Positions 7,352-15,290 are shown, counted from the first letter of the stretch. The stretch: DNA of 64,000 nucleotides from Amycolatopsis sp. FBCC-B4732 (GCF_023008405.1 NZ_CP095376.1:8598501-8662500); one strand, 5' to 3'. Notes: generated by a model not told the origin, from the sequence alone. Made by a program: numbers and translations.

Positions 7352-7780
7352 GTGGAGGCGGCGCTGGAGGCCGCGCGCGCCCCCGGCGCGGACGTCCCGA
7401 TCGGGGCGGTCGTGTTCGGCCCCGACGGCCTCCCGTTGGCGGCGGCCCGCAACGCGCGCACGGAGCTCGGCGACCCGACGGCCCACGCGGAGATCCTGGC
7501 CCTGCGCGCGGCGGCCGGCGTGGTGGGCGACGGCTGGCGCCTCGAGGGCTGCACCCTGGCGGTGACGCTGGAGCCGTGCACGATGTGCGCGGGCGCCCTG
7601 GTGCTGGCGCGCATCTCCCGGCTGGTGTTCGGCGCGTGGGAGCCCAAGACCGGCGCGGTGGGGTCGCTGTGGGACGTCGTCCGTGACCGACGTCTCAACC
7701 ACCGCCCGGAAGTCCACGGCGGCGTGCTGGTCGACGAGTGCGCGGGTCTGCTGGAGACGTACTTCGCGATGCGGCGCTGA
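7352..7780 (+). CDS. tadA: tRNA-specific adenosine(34) deaminase TadA
   Basis: TadA converts adenosine to inosine at position 34 of tRNA-Arg(ACG). The zinc deaminase motifs are present: HAEIL with the catalytic glutamate, and PCTMCAG with the two Cys ligands. From GTG 7352 the protein is 142 residues. In the same frame upstream, CTG at 7325 would add LRRPSDTEA and give 151 residues, the usual family length; that CTG overlaps the previous stop as CTGA. True translation may therefore begin at 7325 with a rare CTG start. It is co-transcribed with the associated-protein gene. Confidence 0.92.
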   Translation: MEAALEAARAPGADVPIGAVVFGPDGLPLAAARNARTELGDPTAHAEILALRAAAGVVGDGWRLEGCTLAVTLEPCTMCAGALVLARISRLVFGAWEPKTGAVGSLWDVVRDRRLNHRPEVHGGVLVDECAGLLETYFAMRR

Positions 7781-7802
7781 CGTTTCTGGGTACTCAGGTT
7801 CC

Positions 7803-8018
7803 ATGACGGTGAAGCACAAGATCCAGCAGGCGGTCGGCAGCGCACGTCAGAAGTTCGGCTCGGCGACGGGCAACCGCAAGCTCCAGGCCCAGGGCAGGGC
7901 CCAACGCCGCGGCGCCCAGGCCCGCGAGGCGGCCCACGACCTGCGCGCGCGAGCTCGCGGCGCGCTCCGGGAAGCCCAGGTCAGGTGGCGTGCGGGCAAT
8001 CCGGGCGACCCCTCGTGA
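7803..8018 (+). CDS. CsbD-like small stress protein
   Basis: A 71-residue, highly basic helical protein that starts MTVKHKIQQAVGSARQKFGS and continues with Gln-, Arg- and Ala-rich helix. This resembles CsbD/YjbJ proteins (KhKGxxxQxxGxxKqxxGxxTg) but with weaker consensus. CsbD proteins are abundant under general stress in many bacteria; their biochemical role is unclear. It lies between tadA and tRNA-Ser(CGA). Confidence 0.65.
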   Translation: MTVKHKIQQAVGSARQKFGSATGNRKLQAQGRAQRRGAQAREAAHDLRARARGALREAQVRWRAGNPGDPS

Positions 8019-8051
8019 GCCGAGGCCGGACCCTCCGGTATTGTTCTCGGC

Positions 8052-8139
8052 GGTGGCGTGTCCGAGCGGCCGAAGGAGCACGACTCGAAATCGTGTGACG
8101 GCTAATCCCCGTCCGTGGGTTCAAATCCCACCGCCACCG
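8052..8139 (+). tRNA. tRNA-Ser(CGA)
   Basis: Acceptor arms GGTGGCG (8052-8058) and CGCCACC (8132-8138) pair, discriminator G8139. The anticodon stem CACGA/TCGTG encloses CTCGAAA, anticodon CGA, and the T arm is GTGGG-TTCAAAT-CCCAC. A long variable arm marks a class II serine tRNA. CCA is not encoded. It reads UCG codons and borders the low-GC block that follows. Confidence 0.97.
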
Positions 8140-8149
8140 CTCTCATCCG

Positions 8150-8190
8150 GACCCCCGGTCAGCCCAGCTGGCCGGGGGTCTGTCTGTCTC
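8150..8190 (+). terminator. Terminator after tRNA-Ser(CGA)
   Basis: GACCCCCGG (8150-8158) pairs with CCGGGGGTC (8172-8180), followed by TGTCTGTCT. It sits 11 bases past the tRNA 3' end. Confidence 0.75.
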
Positions 8191-8281
8191 CAGGTGATCG
8201 CCCAGGTGAACGGTTTTCAGGCCGTCATCCACGCGTGGTGGCGTAGAGTAGCCGGATCGTCAACGTCAGAACTGGAGCAAG

Positions 8282-9022
8282 ATGAGGATCCTGGAGCTTG
8301 ATGGAGCCTGGAATGTGCGGGACCTGGGGGGCTTGCCGACCGAATCCGGCGGTCGTACCCGCGAAGGGCTCGTCTGGCGAGGCGACGCTCTGCACAGACT
8401 GTCATCGAAGGACCGTGATCTGCTTTTCGGGGAGCTCGGGATCCGTCTGGTGATTGACCTGCGGACGCAGGAAGAACAACTCATTCATCCGCCCGTGGAC
8501 ATTCCCGGGGTCCAGACGGTGAATTTTTCAATTCTACCTGAAGGCAAGATCGGCCGGGAGCCATTTCCCGTTGCTTTTCCGAGTGATCTCGCGCGAGTTT
8601 ACGTGAAGAACCTCACCGAAGGAACTGCTGCCGTGGCGCGGACCTTCGAGGCGATCGCGGACGAGGTCGCCGCTGGGGCCGGTGCGCTGTTCCACTGCGC
8701 GGCCGGTCGTGACCGCACCGGGATCACCGCAGCAATCCTGCTCGACGCCGTCGACGTGGACCGGCGTGAAATCGCTGCCGACTACGTCGCCAGCAACCAC
8801 CACCTCAGTCAGGTCTCGAAGCGGCTTGCCGAGAATCCGATCTACCACAACGACACACATACTGCCGAGGACGTTCCACCACTGCAGGCTGCGGCCATCG
8901 AAAGCTTCCTGGAACTGGTTGACATGGAACTGGGTGGGTCCGTCAACTTCTTGCAGAGTGCCGGCGTTCCGGTCGAAGCGATCAGAAAGTTCACGGCAGA
9001 CTTCGTTCTCCCAGCCGGTTAG
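8282..9022 (+). CDS. Tyrosine/dual-specificity protein phosphatase (Y_phosphatase3 type)
   Basis: A 246-residue phosphatase with the P-loop HCAAGRDRTG (around residue 139) and the family N-terminus NVRDLGGLPTESGGRTREGLVWRG, which matches the PTP-like lipid/tyrosine phosphatases of the MptpB group. The general acid loop and the active-site Asp within GRDRTG are intact, so it should be active. Targets could be phosphotyrosine, phosphoinositides or a small phosphorylated metabolite. RBS CTGGAGC precedes the ATG. It is the first gene of the low-GC block after tRNA-Ser and lies 60 bases before the Trypco1 gene. Codon choice (ATT, GAA, TTT, TCA) is unlike the flanking genes. Confidence 0.88.
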   Translation: MRILELDGAWNVRDLGGLPTESGGRTREGLVWRGDALHRLSSKDRDLLFGELGIRLVIDLRTQEEQLIHPPVDIPGVQTVNFSILPEGKIGREPFPVAFPSDLARVYVKNLTEGTAAVARTFEAIADEVAAGAGALFHCAAGRDRTGITAAILLDAVDVDRREIAADYVASNHHLSQVSKRLAENPIYHNDTHTAEDVPPLQAAAIESFLELVDMELGGSVNFLQSAGVPVEAIRKFTADFVLPAG

Positions 9023-9082
9023 TCCCGGTAGCATCCGGTACTGCAACGCTGGGGTTCAGATGGGTTCAGGGAGGATTTCACA

Positions 9083-9394
9083 GTGGCTTCCGAGGTTGTG
9101 TCGTACGGCGTAGACGGTGAAACGGTGGTCAAGGTCGAGATCGAGCCCACCGCAGGTTTCCGGCCTGCGTCGCCAGGGCAGATCGTCGGTCAAGTTGCAC
9201 GAGCCGCCGAGCCTGCTATCGAAGCAGCTCGGGTCATCATCGAGAAAATCAAAAAAGCGAAGCCGACCGAGGCGAAGGTAAAATTCGGCGTCAAGGTCAG
9301 TGGCGGTTCCGATTGGTTTGTCGCCAAGACGTCGGCCGAGGCGAACTTCGAAATCACGGTGACCTGGAAAGCTGATCCGAATTCCGCGGCATAG
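9083..9394 (+). CDS. Trypco1 / CU044_2847 family small protein
   Basis: A 103-residue protein with the CU044_2847/Trypco1 pattern: a beta-rich N-terminus (VVSYGVDGETVVKVEIE), a helix (PAIEAARVIIEKIKKAKP) and the conserved strand block VKFGVKVSGG...SAEANFEITVTW. This domain was named for co-occurrence with trypsin-like proteases in NTP-dependent conflict systems; its own role is unknown. Here no protease is adjacent; the neighbours are a phosphatase and a carbamoyltransferase. The start is GTG 9083, 7 bases after GGGAGGA. About 200 bases separate it from the next gene. Confidence 0.75.
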   Translation: MASEVVSYGVDGETVVKVEIEPTAGFRPASPGQIVGQVARAAEPAIEAARVIIEKIKKAKPTEAKVKFGVKVSGGSDWFVAKTSAEANFEITVTWKADPNSAA

Positions 9395-9592
9395 GTGCCG
9401 TCTAGCTATCGGAAGTCGGGCTTGGTCGGCGACGGCGCATATAGATGCAAGATCATCGCCGATTAGGCCGGATGAGTGTTGTCGGGAGGGGTGGCTGATC
9501 GAGAGGTAGCCAACCGGGGATCCCGTGACTACCCTCGAGGTGATCGTCGGCGCATCCTGCTGCTTCACCTAGGCCGAGGGGAACTGATATCG

Positions 9593-11524
9593 ATGATCGA
9601 CGGCTATTACCTCTCCTCGTACTTCGATGTCGGGCCTTTGAAGAACATGCTCGACGTGAGGCTGCGACATGATCACAGTGTGGCCTTGTGGAGACTCGAT
9701 GCCGGACAGCTCAGTCTTCAGCGTTACTGGGAATTCGAGCGGATCAGCGGGATCAAGCAGCACCAGCTGGCGATCTACGACAAGGCTGCTTTCGAGAAGC
9801 TTATTCGTGACTTGTTGGCTGAAGAGGGGTTGAATCCGAATGATGTCGTCGAAATCTGGGGAACCCCGGGAATCGAGACGAGCAGGGACTACCTAGCGCA
9901 TTTTGATCAACGCTATTCTTTCCATGGAATCGCGCACGTCATGACGGCCATCTTCCTGCGAGGTTCGACCCTGTGGAATGAGCCGACGGTGGTGATGTCG
10001 TTGGATGGTGGCCCGGATACGCTCTTCGAGTCCGACGCCAGGAGGCGTCATTATTATCCTGGTTGCCTGATTGACGGTACCGGAGAAATGCATCTCTTCG
10101 ATTGCGCTTCGCCCGGGCGGCTCTGGTCATTCGCGAAGACGAAATTTGGTCTACGCGAAGGGACCTTGATGGCGTTGGCGTCGGCGAGTGCTGCGGAGAT
10201 CGATTTCGACCTCGCGCGATTCGACGGGTTGGACTTCCGCGACATGGCGGCTCGGATCTCCGTACCGCAAGTGCTCAAGCTTTTGATCGAACACGCCGAG
10301 GCTGCTGAGCGGCGGGGTGACTGGTTGTCGCTGCCGGACGCCGGTCGTCTCACGATGGTCGAGCACCGGGTCAGTGCGGTGATGAAGCAAGTGGCGGAGC
10401 TGTCGCTGCGAATAGTCCGGCGAAACTTGCATGATGTCGAGCGAAATTTCGGCGTCGACCTCAGTGGATTTCGGCTCGGTCTGGCCGGAGGGTTTGCGCT
10501 CAACTGCCCTACCAACTCGAGCCTGATCAACGAGTTCTCGTTTTCAGGACATCAGATTCCGCCATGTGCCAGCGATAGTGGCATTGCGCTTGGCGTGGGC
10601 TTGGGGGCATTTTTCCCTGGTTTGAAGAGTGGTCAAATAACTGTCGAGCTGGATTCCGCATACTACGGCCAGGGGCCTGGAGATGTGGATGAAGAAATTG
10701 CTCTGGTTGCGCCGCTCGTCGATAGCGTCTCGACGCTATCCCCCGACGAGGTCGTTTCGCTGATCGAGGCGGAAGGGGTTATCGCCTGGGTCAATGGTGC
10801 TGCTGAGATTGGGCCGCGTGCCCTAGGTAACCGGTCGCTGTTGGCGGATCCGAGATCGAGTGAGGTCAAGGACCGGTTGAATGCCATCAAGAAACGACAG
10901 TGGTGGCGCCCTGTGGCGCCCATCGTGCTCGACAGTGAAGGGGCAAAGTATTTCGAGGAGTATCGGTACTCTCCTTTTATGCTGCTGAACTTCGCGGCGA
11001 CCGAAGTCGCCAAGCGGGAGGTTCCCGGCGTGCTCCACCTCGACGGTACGGCGCGAGTGCAGTCTGTGTCGGAACGTGCTAACCCAGCGCTTTTCACGCT
11101 GCTGACCAGGTTTGCGCGGGCTACCGGGGTACCGGTTCTCGGAAATACGTCGCTCAACGACGCGGGAGAGCCGATTGTCAACCGCCTTTCTGAAGCCATT
11201 TATTTCGCCGCTGGAAAGGGAATCAGTTCCCTCGTCGTCAACGCCTCCACGGTTGTGCGGTTGCGGGATGCCCGAGCTGGTTACCGCGGTCCGATGAAGC
11301 GAGCCGGACGCGACTACTTCACGCCTCCGACTGGTGTCGACCGAGACCACTTGGTGCGGCAAAACAATCCGCATGAGCTCAGTCGGGTCGAGCTTGCGCA
11401 CTACTACGACAACACCGAAATCTTCGGTGGGTTGAATGTGCGCGACGCCGAACATGCCGACGAAATCAGGCGTAATACAGCAGAATACATGGCAAGGTAT
11501 CCCGGTGCCTATGACCGAGGGTGA
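9593..11524 (+). CDS. NodU/TobZ-type carbamoyltransferase
   Basis: A 643-residue O-carbamoyltransferase. The family makes carbamoyl-AMP in a YrdC-like domain and moves the carbamoyl group to a hydroxyl in a Kae1-like ASKHA domain. The Kae1-like half starts with the N-terminal DHSVALWRLD and HGIAHVMTAIFL region. It includes VVMSLDGGPD and FRLGLAGGFALNCPTNSSL. The C-terminal half shows EIGPRALGNRSLLADPRS, the family hallmark, and PVLGNTSLNDAGEPIV. Start ATG 9593 is chosen over GTG 9476 because GAGGGGA lies 10 bases upstream. Usual family length is 550-620, so there is a modest C-terminal extension. The acceptor is unknown; the adjacent kinase and phosphatases suggest a phosphorylated sugar or nucleoside. 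Confidence 0.88.
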   Translation: MIDGYYLSSYFDVGPLKNMLDVRLRHDHSVALWRLDAGQLSLQRYWEFERISGIKQHQLAIYDKAAFEKLIRDLLAEEGLNPNDVVEIWGTPGIETSRDYLAHFDQRYSFHGIAHVMTAIFLRGSTLWNEPTVVMSLDGGPDTLFESDARRRHYYPGCLIDGTGEMHLFDCASPGRLWSFAKTKFGLREGTLMALASASAAEIDFDLARFDGLDFRDMAARISVPQVLKLLIEHAEAAERRGDWLSLPDAGRLTMVEHRVSAVMKQVAELSLRIVRRNLHDVERNFGVDLSGFRLGLAGGFALNCPTNSSLINEFSFSGHQIPPCASDSGIALGVGLGAFFPGLKSGQITVELDSAYYGQGPGDVDEEIALVAPLVDSVSTLSPDEVVSLIEAEGVIAWVNGAAEIGPRALGNRSLLADPRSSEVKDRLNAIKKRQWWRPVAPIVLDSEGAKYFEEYRYSPFMLLNFAATEVAKREVPGVLHLDGTARVQSVSERANPALFTLLTRFARATGVPVLGNTSLNDAGEPIVNRLSEAIYFAAGKGISSLVVNASTVVRLRDARAGYRGPMKRAGRDYFTPPTGVDRDHLVRQNNPHELSRVELAHYYDNTEIFGGLNVRDAEHADEIRRNTAEYMARYPGAYDRG

Positions 11525-11540
11525 AGGAGGCTGTTGATAA

Positions 11541-12143
11541 TTGAAAGTCTTTCTGGTCAGGCATGCGCAGACCCAGTCGAACCGAGAAGGAAGGTTCTCC
11601 GGCCGCACCGATGAGCCGATCGCCGCAGGACAGGCCGCTTCGGCCGAGGCCGCGGCGAAATTCCTGGCAAGTAGAGGCGTTGTGCAGGTCTTCTGCAGTC
11701 CTCTTCGCCGGGCACGCGACACCGCCGAACCGCTCATCCGGATCACCGGGAGAAGACTGCAAGTGGTCGAAGGGTTCAACGAAATCCGCATGAGCCCGCT
11801 CTGGGACGGCCGGCTGAAAGCAGAAGTGGAAGAGGTCACCCCCGACGCCTACAAGCTGTGGCGTTCGGCGCCGCACCTGGTCGAGTTGTCCGGTCAGGAA
11901 ACTCTGCACGAGGTGCAGGCGCGTGCTGTCGAAGCGGTCGAGGCTCTTGCCGAGGACCCATCCGGTCCGACTTGTGCGGTGTATACCCACGATGCGGTCA
12001 TCCGACTCCTGTTGCTGAGAGCTCTTGGTCTCGGAGCCGAGCGCTATCGATCCCTGAAGATCGTCAACTGCGGGATTTCGTCCCTTGAAGTCGAGGGTGG
12101 CAGGTGGGCCATCTCGATGGTCAATGCGGAGGCGGGCGGGTGA
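11541..12143 (+). CDS. Histidine phosphatase family protein (phosphoglycerate mutase-like)
   Basis: A 200-residue branch-1 histidine phosphatase. It has the catalytic LVRHAQTQSNREGRFSG motif at residues 5-21, the CSPLRRARDTAE block with the phosphate-binding arginine, and YTHDAVIRLLL with the second catalytic histidine. Relatives include CobC-type phosphatases acting on nucleoside or sugar phosphates. The start is TTG 11541, 10 bases after GAAGGAGG; no in-frame ATG is available. The gene ends in GTGA, so the PfkB kinase is translationally coupled to it. Same lower-GC codon use as its neighbours. Confidence 0.88.
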   Translation: MKVFLVRHAQTQSNREGRFSGRTDEPIAAGQAASAEAAAKFLASRGVVQVFCSPLRRARDTAEPLIRITGRRLQVVEGFNEIRMSPLWDGRLKAEVEEVTPDAYKLWRSAPHLVELSGQETLHEVQARAVEAVEALAEDPSGPTCAVYTHDAVIRLLLLRALGLGAERYRSLKIVNCGISSLEVEGGRWAISMVNAEAGG

Positions 12144-13060
12144 ACCGACAGCCTGCCTTCTACGGCGAGTTCCTCGTGGACGTCCTGCTGGGGAGAGCGC
12201 AGACAGCGTCGTACCACCCGGGGGGCGCACCTGCGAATTCGGCGGCGAGCGCGGCGGGTTCGGGAGCGCGGCCGTTGCTGTTTTCGTCGGTCGGTGCCGA
12301 TCGGCTGGGAAGCTGGCTGCTTTCTTGCGCGGAGGCCGAGGGGATCGATACTCAGGCAATCAAGGTGATGGAGAATGCCGCTACCTCGATCGCTTTTGGC
12401 TACCCAGAGCGTGGAACCACCGAAAGGTTCGAATTCATTCGGGATGCTGACCTGCGAATAACTGATGAACAGGTGCTCGCGGTCGATCCTGCGGAAATCG
12501 GTGTGCTGGTGTTCGGCTCCCTTTCGCTTGCCGGCGAATCACCGATGGTGTCATCGCTTGCGCTGGTCCAAGACCGTGTCCGTAGTTCCGGCGGGTTGGT
12601 GATGTGCGACCTCAACTACCGGAAGTCGCTTTGGGGAAGCGAGCACCAGTTCACCAAGCTTCTCAAGCCCGAAGTTGCGCGCGCCGACATCGTGAAAGCG
12701 AACATCGTCGAAGCGGAGCTGATCGTCGGATCGGCGGATTCGGCCGCCGGGCTGGCTGCACGGCTCAGTGATCTCGGGCCGAGGCTGGCCGTGGTCACCG
12801 CTGGTTCCGCCGGTTTGGTGGCTTGCGCCGGCGACGTCACCGTCGATTTGAAGGTCACCCGGCAGCTCTCCGGTGATGGTCTGGTCGGCACCGGGGACGC
12901 GTTGGTCGGCGTGTTGGCCAGCGCGGTGAGCCGTGATGGCCTCGAGGCGATTACGGCGACCGCCGAGCGACTCACCGCCGTCCTGCGCGAAGGGATGCTC
13001 AAAGCGGAGGCGGGAGCGTCGGTCGAAGGGGCGGACTGGCGGCATGTCGCCGACCTTTGA
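12140..13060 (+). CDS. PfkB family sugar/nucleoside kinase
   Basis: A 306-residue ribokinase-superfamily protein. Landmarks are GGAPANSAASAAGSG near residue 30, SSVGADRLGSWLL, the VMCDLNYRKSLW segment (DxNxR motif), and the ATP-site region TAGSAGLVAC followed by GLVGTGDALVGVLAS, where the GTGD carries the catalytic Asp (the usual form is GAGD). It should phosphorylate a sugar or nucleoside hydroxyl; the fructokinase-like order suggests a hexose. The GTG start overlaps the preceding stop as GTGA. It is the last gene of the low-GC block; GC returns to the local norm immediately after it. Confidence 0.88.
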   Translation: MNRQPAFYGEFLVDVLLGRAQTASYHPGGAPANSAASAAGSGARPLLFSSVGADRLGSWLLSCAEAEGIDTQAIKVMENAATSIAFGYPERGTTERFEFIRDADLRITDEQVLAVDPAEIGVLVFGSLSLAGESPMVSSLALVQDRVRSSGGLVMCDLNYRKSLWGSEHQFTKLLKPEVARADIVKANIVEAELIVGSADSAAGLAARLSDLGPRLAVVTAGSAGLVACAGDVTVDLKVTRQLSGDGLVGTGDALVGVLASAVSRDGLEAITATAERLTAVLREGMLKAEAGASVEGADWRHVADL

Positions 13061-13089
13061 ACCGGCGGGCACTTCCGCCCGCGAACACT

Positions 13090-13668
13090 TCAGCTGAGCT
13101 GGACGGCGGGAGTCGTCAGCGGCTCCAGTTCCTCCGCCAGCGAGGACAGCGACGCCACCTTCGCGGAAACCGTCCGCAGCACCGCCGTGCACGCGGTGCT
13201 GACGTCGCTCACCACCTCGGCCGAGCGGTCGCCCGTCAGCACCGCGTGCACCGAAGGCGAGACGGCCGTGGCGATCGACGAAACCTCCGACGCCGCCGAC
13301 TCCGCCAGTTCGTCCAAGCGGGACGCGATCCGGGCGCCCAGTGCGGCCGTCTCGGCGGCCGCGCGGGCGGCGGCGCCGTACTGACCGTCCACTGTGTCCG
13401 CCCACGTGCCGAACGTCTCGGCGCTGCCGCCGGTTTCCGCGCGGTCGACGCCGGCGCGGAACTCCTCCTGGGCCGCGGTCACCACCAGCGAACCCTCGTC
13501 GACCGTCGACGCCGACGTGCGGATCGCGGCCGGGGCGCAGTCCAGGTGGCGCAGGGCCGCGACCGGGTCCGGGACGCCGATGCGGCCCGCCGCCAGCCGT
13601 AGCGAGGACAGCGCTGACGCCGCCGTCGTCAGGGCCGGGTGTTCGAAGACCTCGTTGAGGGAGGTCAC
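13090..13668 (-). CDS. Hypothetical helical protein, WXG100/T7SS-like
   Basis: A 192-residue protein made almost wholly of Ala/Ser-rich helices with no signal peptide or membrane segment. A WADTVDGQYGAA segment near residue 90 recalls WXG-type turns. It starts with ATG 13668 that overlaps the stop of the gene before it (ATGA), so the two form one operon. In actinobacteria such pairs are usually type VII secretion related or EspC-like, but the exact function is not known. Confidence 0.7.
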   Translation of the reverse strand: MTSLNEVFEHPALTTAASALSSLRLAAGRIGVPDPVAALRHLDCAPAAIRTSASTVDEGSLVVTAAQEEFRAGVDRAETGGSAETFGTWADTVDGQYGAAARAAAETAALGARIASRLDELAESAASEVSSIATAVSPSVHAVLTGDRSAEVVSDVSTACTAVLRTVSAKVASLSSLAEELEPLTTPAVQLS

Positions 13669-14027
13669 GGGGCCACCGCGATCCGCCCCCGGAAGCCGGT
13701 GCTCCGGGTGCTCTCCGCCGCCATGCGCAGGCGGCCGGCCAGGTCGGACGTCGCGTCGCCGAGGACGCGGGCGTCGGCCTCGCGCGCGGCCAGCGCGGTC
13801 GCCCAGCGGGCTGCCAGCTCGCGGGCCTGGGGCGAAATGCCGAACGGCGTCGAGTCGACGCGGGCTTCGGCGAACCGGCCCGCCGCCTTGTCGTCGGCGG
13901 CCGTGGCCTGGTCCAGCCGGTCGGCCGCGTCGCGCAGCCGGTCCGGCCGCTTCGAGGTGAAGGCCCCGGTCACGGAGCGGAGCTCCAGGGTCTCACTGCC
14001 GATCCGCGAGCCTCTGCCTTCCGGCAT
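13665..14027 (-). CDS. Hypothetical EspC-like/ESX-associated small protein
   Basis: A 120-residue helical protein with the run DRLRDAADRLDQATAADDKAAGRF and FGISPQARELAARWATAL. The size and pattern resemble ESX secretion-associated proteins. Start ATG 14027 is chosen because GGAGGT lies 4 bases upstream; the in-frame TTG at 14045 overlaps that site. It is translationally coupled to the 13090-13668 gene. A specific secretion system cannot be assigned. Confidence 0.65.
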   Translation of the reverse strand: MPEGRGSRIGSETLELRSVTGAFTSKRPDRLRDAADRLDQATAADDKAAGRFAEARVDSTPFGISPQARELAARWATALAAREADARVLGDATSDLAGRLRMAAESTRSTGFRGRIAVAP

Positions 14028-14179
14028 GGGGACCTCCGTCGTCAAGGGCGCTCACCCGATCGTGGAAGATCTTGCCTCATGCGCCCGCGCGGCCCGCATC
14101 GCGGTGACCTGCGCCGTTCGGCACGTTCCAACAAGTGGACGTCTTGACCGCGGGGCGGGACGGCGCGGACCATGAGGAC

Positions 14180-14302
14180 ATGCCCGCCACCTCGGAACGC
14201 AAGACCGTCCGGTGGCCCGACCGCGCCTCGAAGCGGTCGATCGGAGAGGGCGTCGCGGAGCTCCTGCTGCGCCGCGGCCGCCTGGGCTCGCCTCCGGCCT
14301 GA
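14180..14302 (+). CDS. Possible small basic peptide upstream of the dioxygenase gene
   Basis: A 40-residue ORF beginning MPATSERKTVRWPDRASKRS and ending in a basic helix (GEGVAELLLRRGRLG) lies 46 bases before the TauD-family start. It occupies part of the ~320-base gap between the divergent genes, which otherwise shows only promoter-like space. It has no strong ribosome site. It may be a real small gene or chance; no homology is recognised. Confidence 0.3.
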   Translation: MPATSERKTVRWPDRASKRSIGEGVAELLLRRGRLGSPPA

Positions 14303-14348
14303 CGCGAGCCCGGCGTCCGAACACTCCCGAAACCCTTGGAGCACAACC

Positions 14349-15290
14349 ATGTCCGTAGACATTCCTGCCCGGATTCAGCTGCGCGAGGCCGTCACGCCCG
14401 ACGGCGGCATCGTCGAAGGCCCGCGCGTCCTGCACCGCGTCGAAAGCGAACCGTGCGAACTCTTCCGGATCCGGCCGCTGGGCCGGGTGATCGGCGCGGA
14501 GATCGACGGCATCGACCTGCGCGAGCCGGTCACCCCCCAGCTGCGCGAAGAGCTCAACCGCGCCTTGCTCGAGTGGAAGGTGCTCTTCTTCCGCGACCAG
14601 GACATCACGTCGGCGCAGCAGCGTGCGTTCGCCGCGAACTGGGGCGAGCTGGAGACCAACCCGTTCATCCCGAAGGGCGACGACGACGCCGTCACGCGCT
14701 TCGAGCGCACCGCGGCCATGCCCGGCTACGAGAACATCTGGCACGTCGACGTCACCTGGCGGCCCAGCCCGGCGCTCGGCTCGGTGCTGCGGCTGATCGA
14801 GGTGCCGCCGGTCGGCGGGGACACGCTGTGGGCCGACATGGCCGCCGCCTACGACAACCTGCCCGCGGACGTCCGCGCCCGCATCGACGGGCTCACCGCC
14901 GTCCACGACTACCTCCCCGGCTTCGACCGGTTCTCCGATCCGGCGCTCCTCGCCCGCTGGCAGGACGAGTTCCCGCCGGTCGAGCACCCGGTGGTCCGGA
15001 CGCACCCGGAGACCGGGCGGCGCACCCTGTTCGTCAACCAGGCGTTCACCACGCACATCGTCGGCATGGACCGCGACGAGAGCGACCGGCTGCTGCGGTA
15101 CCTGTTCTTGCAGGCCCACACGCCCGAGTTCCAGGTCCGGTTCAGCTGGCGGCCGAACTCCGTGGCGTTCTGGGACAACCGCGCCACGCAGCACTACGCG
15201 GTCAACGACTACCACCCGCACGTCCGGATCGCGGAGCGCGTCGCCATCGCGGGCGACCGGCCGATGGCGACCCTTAGCCTGGGGACATGA
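14349..15290 (+). CDS. TauD/TfdA family 2-oxoglutarate-dependent dioxygenase
   Basis: A 313-residue Fe(II)/2-oxoglutarate dioxygenase. The facial triad is visible as WHVDVTWRPSP (His-x-Asp, around residue 132) and the distal His in DNRATQHYAVNDY, followed by the 2-oxoglutarate-binding Arg in HVRIAERVAI. The entry loop LGRVIGAEIDGIDL is typical of TauD. The family oxidises taurine, alkyl sulfates, aryloxyacetates or peptidyl substrates; the substrate is not determinable. The ATG at 14349 has a weak upstream TTGGAG. Its stop overlaps the next gene as ATGA, so the two are co-translated. Confidence 0.92.
   Translation: MSVDIPARIQLREAVTPDGGIVEGPRVLHRVESEPCELFRIRPLGRVIGAEIDGIDLREPVTPQLREELNRALLEWKVLFFRDQDITSAQQRAFAANWGELETNPFIPKGDDDAVTRFERTAAMPGYENIWHVDVTWRPSPALGSVLRLIEVPPVGGDTLWADMAAAYDNLPADVRARIDGLTAVHDYLPGFDRFSDPALLARWQDEFPPVEHPVVRTHPETGRRTLFVNQAFTTHIVGMDRDESDRLLRYLFLQAHTPEFQVRFSWRPNSVAFWDNRATQHYAVNDYHPHVRIAERVAIAGDRPMATLSLGT

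Noticed and set aside
13040..13110. Attachment-site repeat matching the tRNA-Ser 3' end
   Set aside because: No match to the tRNA 3' sequence was found near the right border of the low-GC block.
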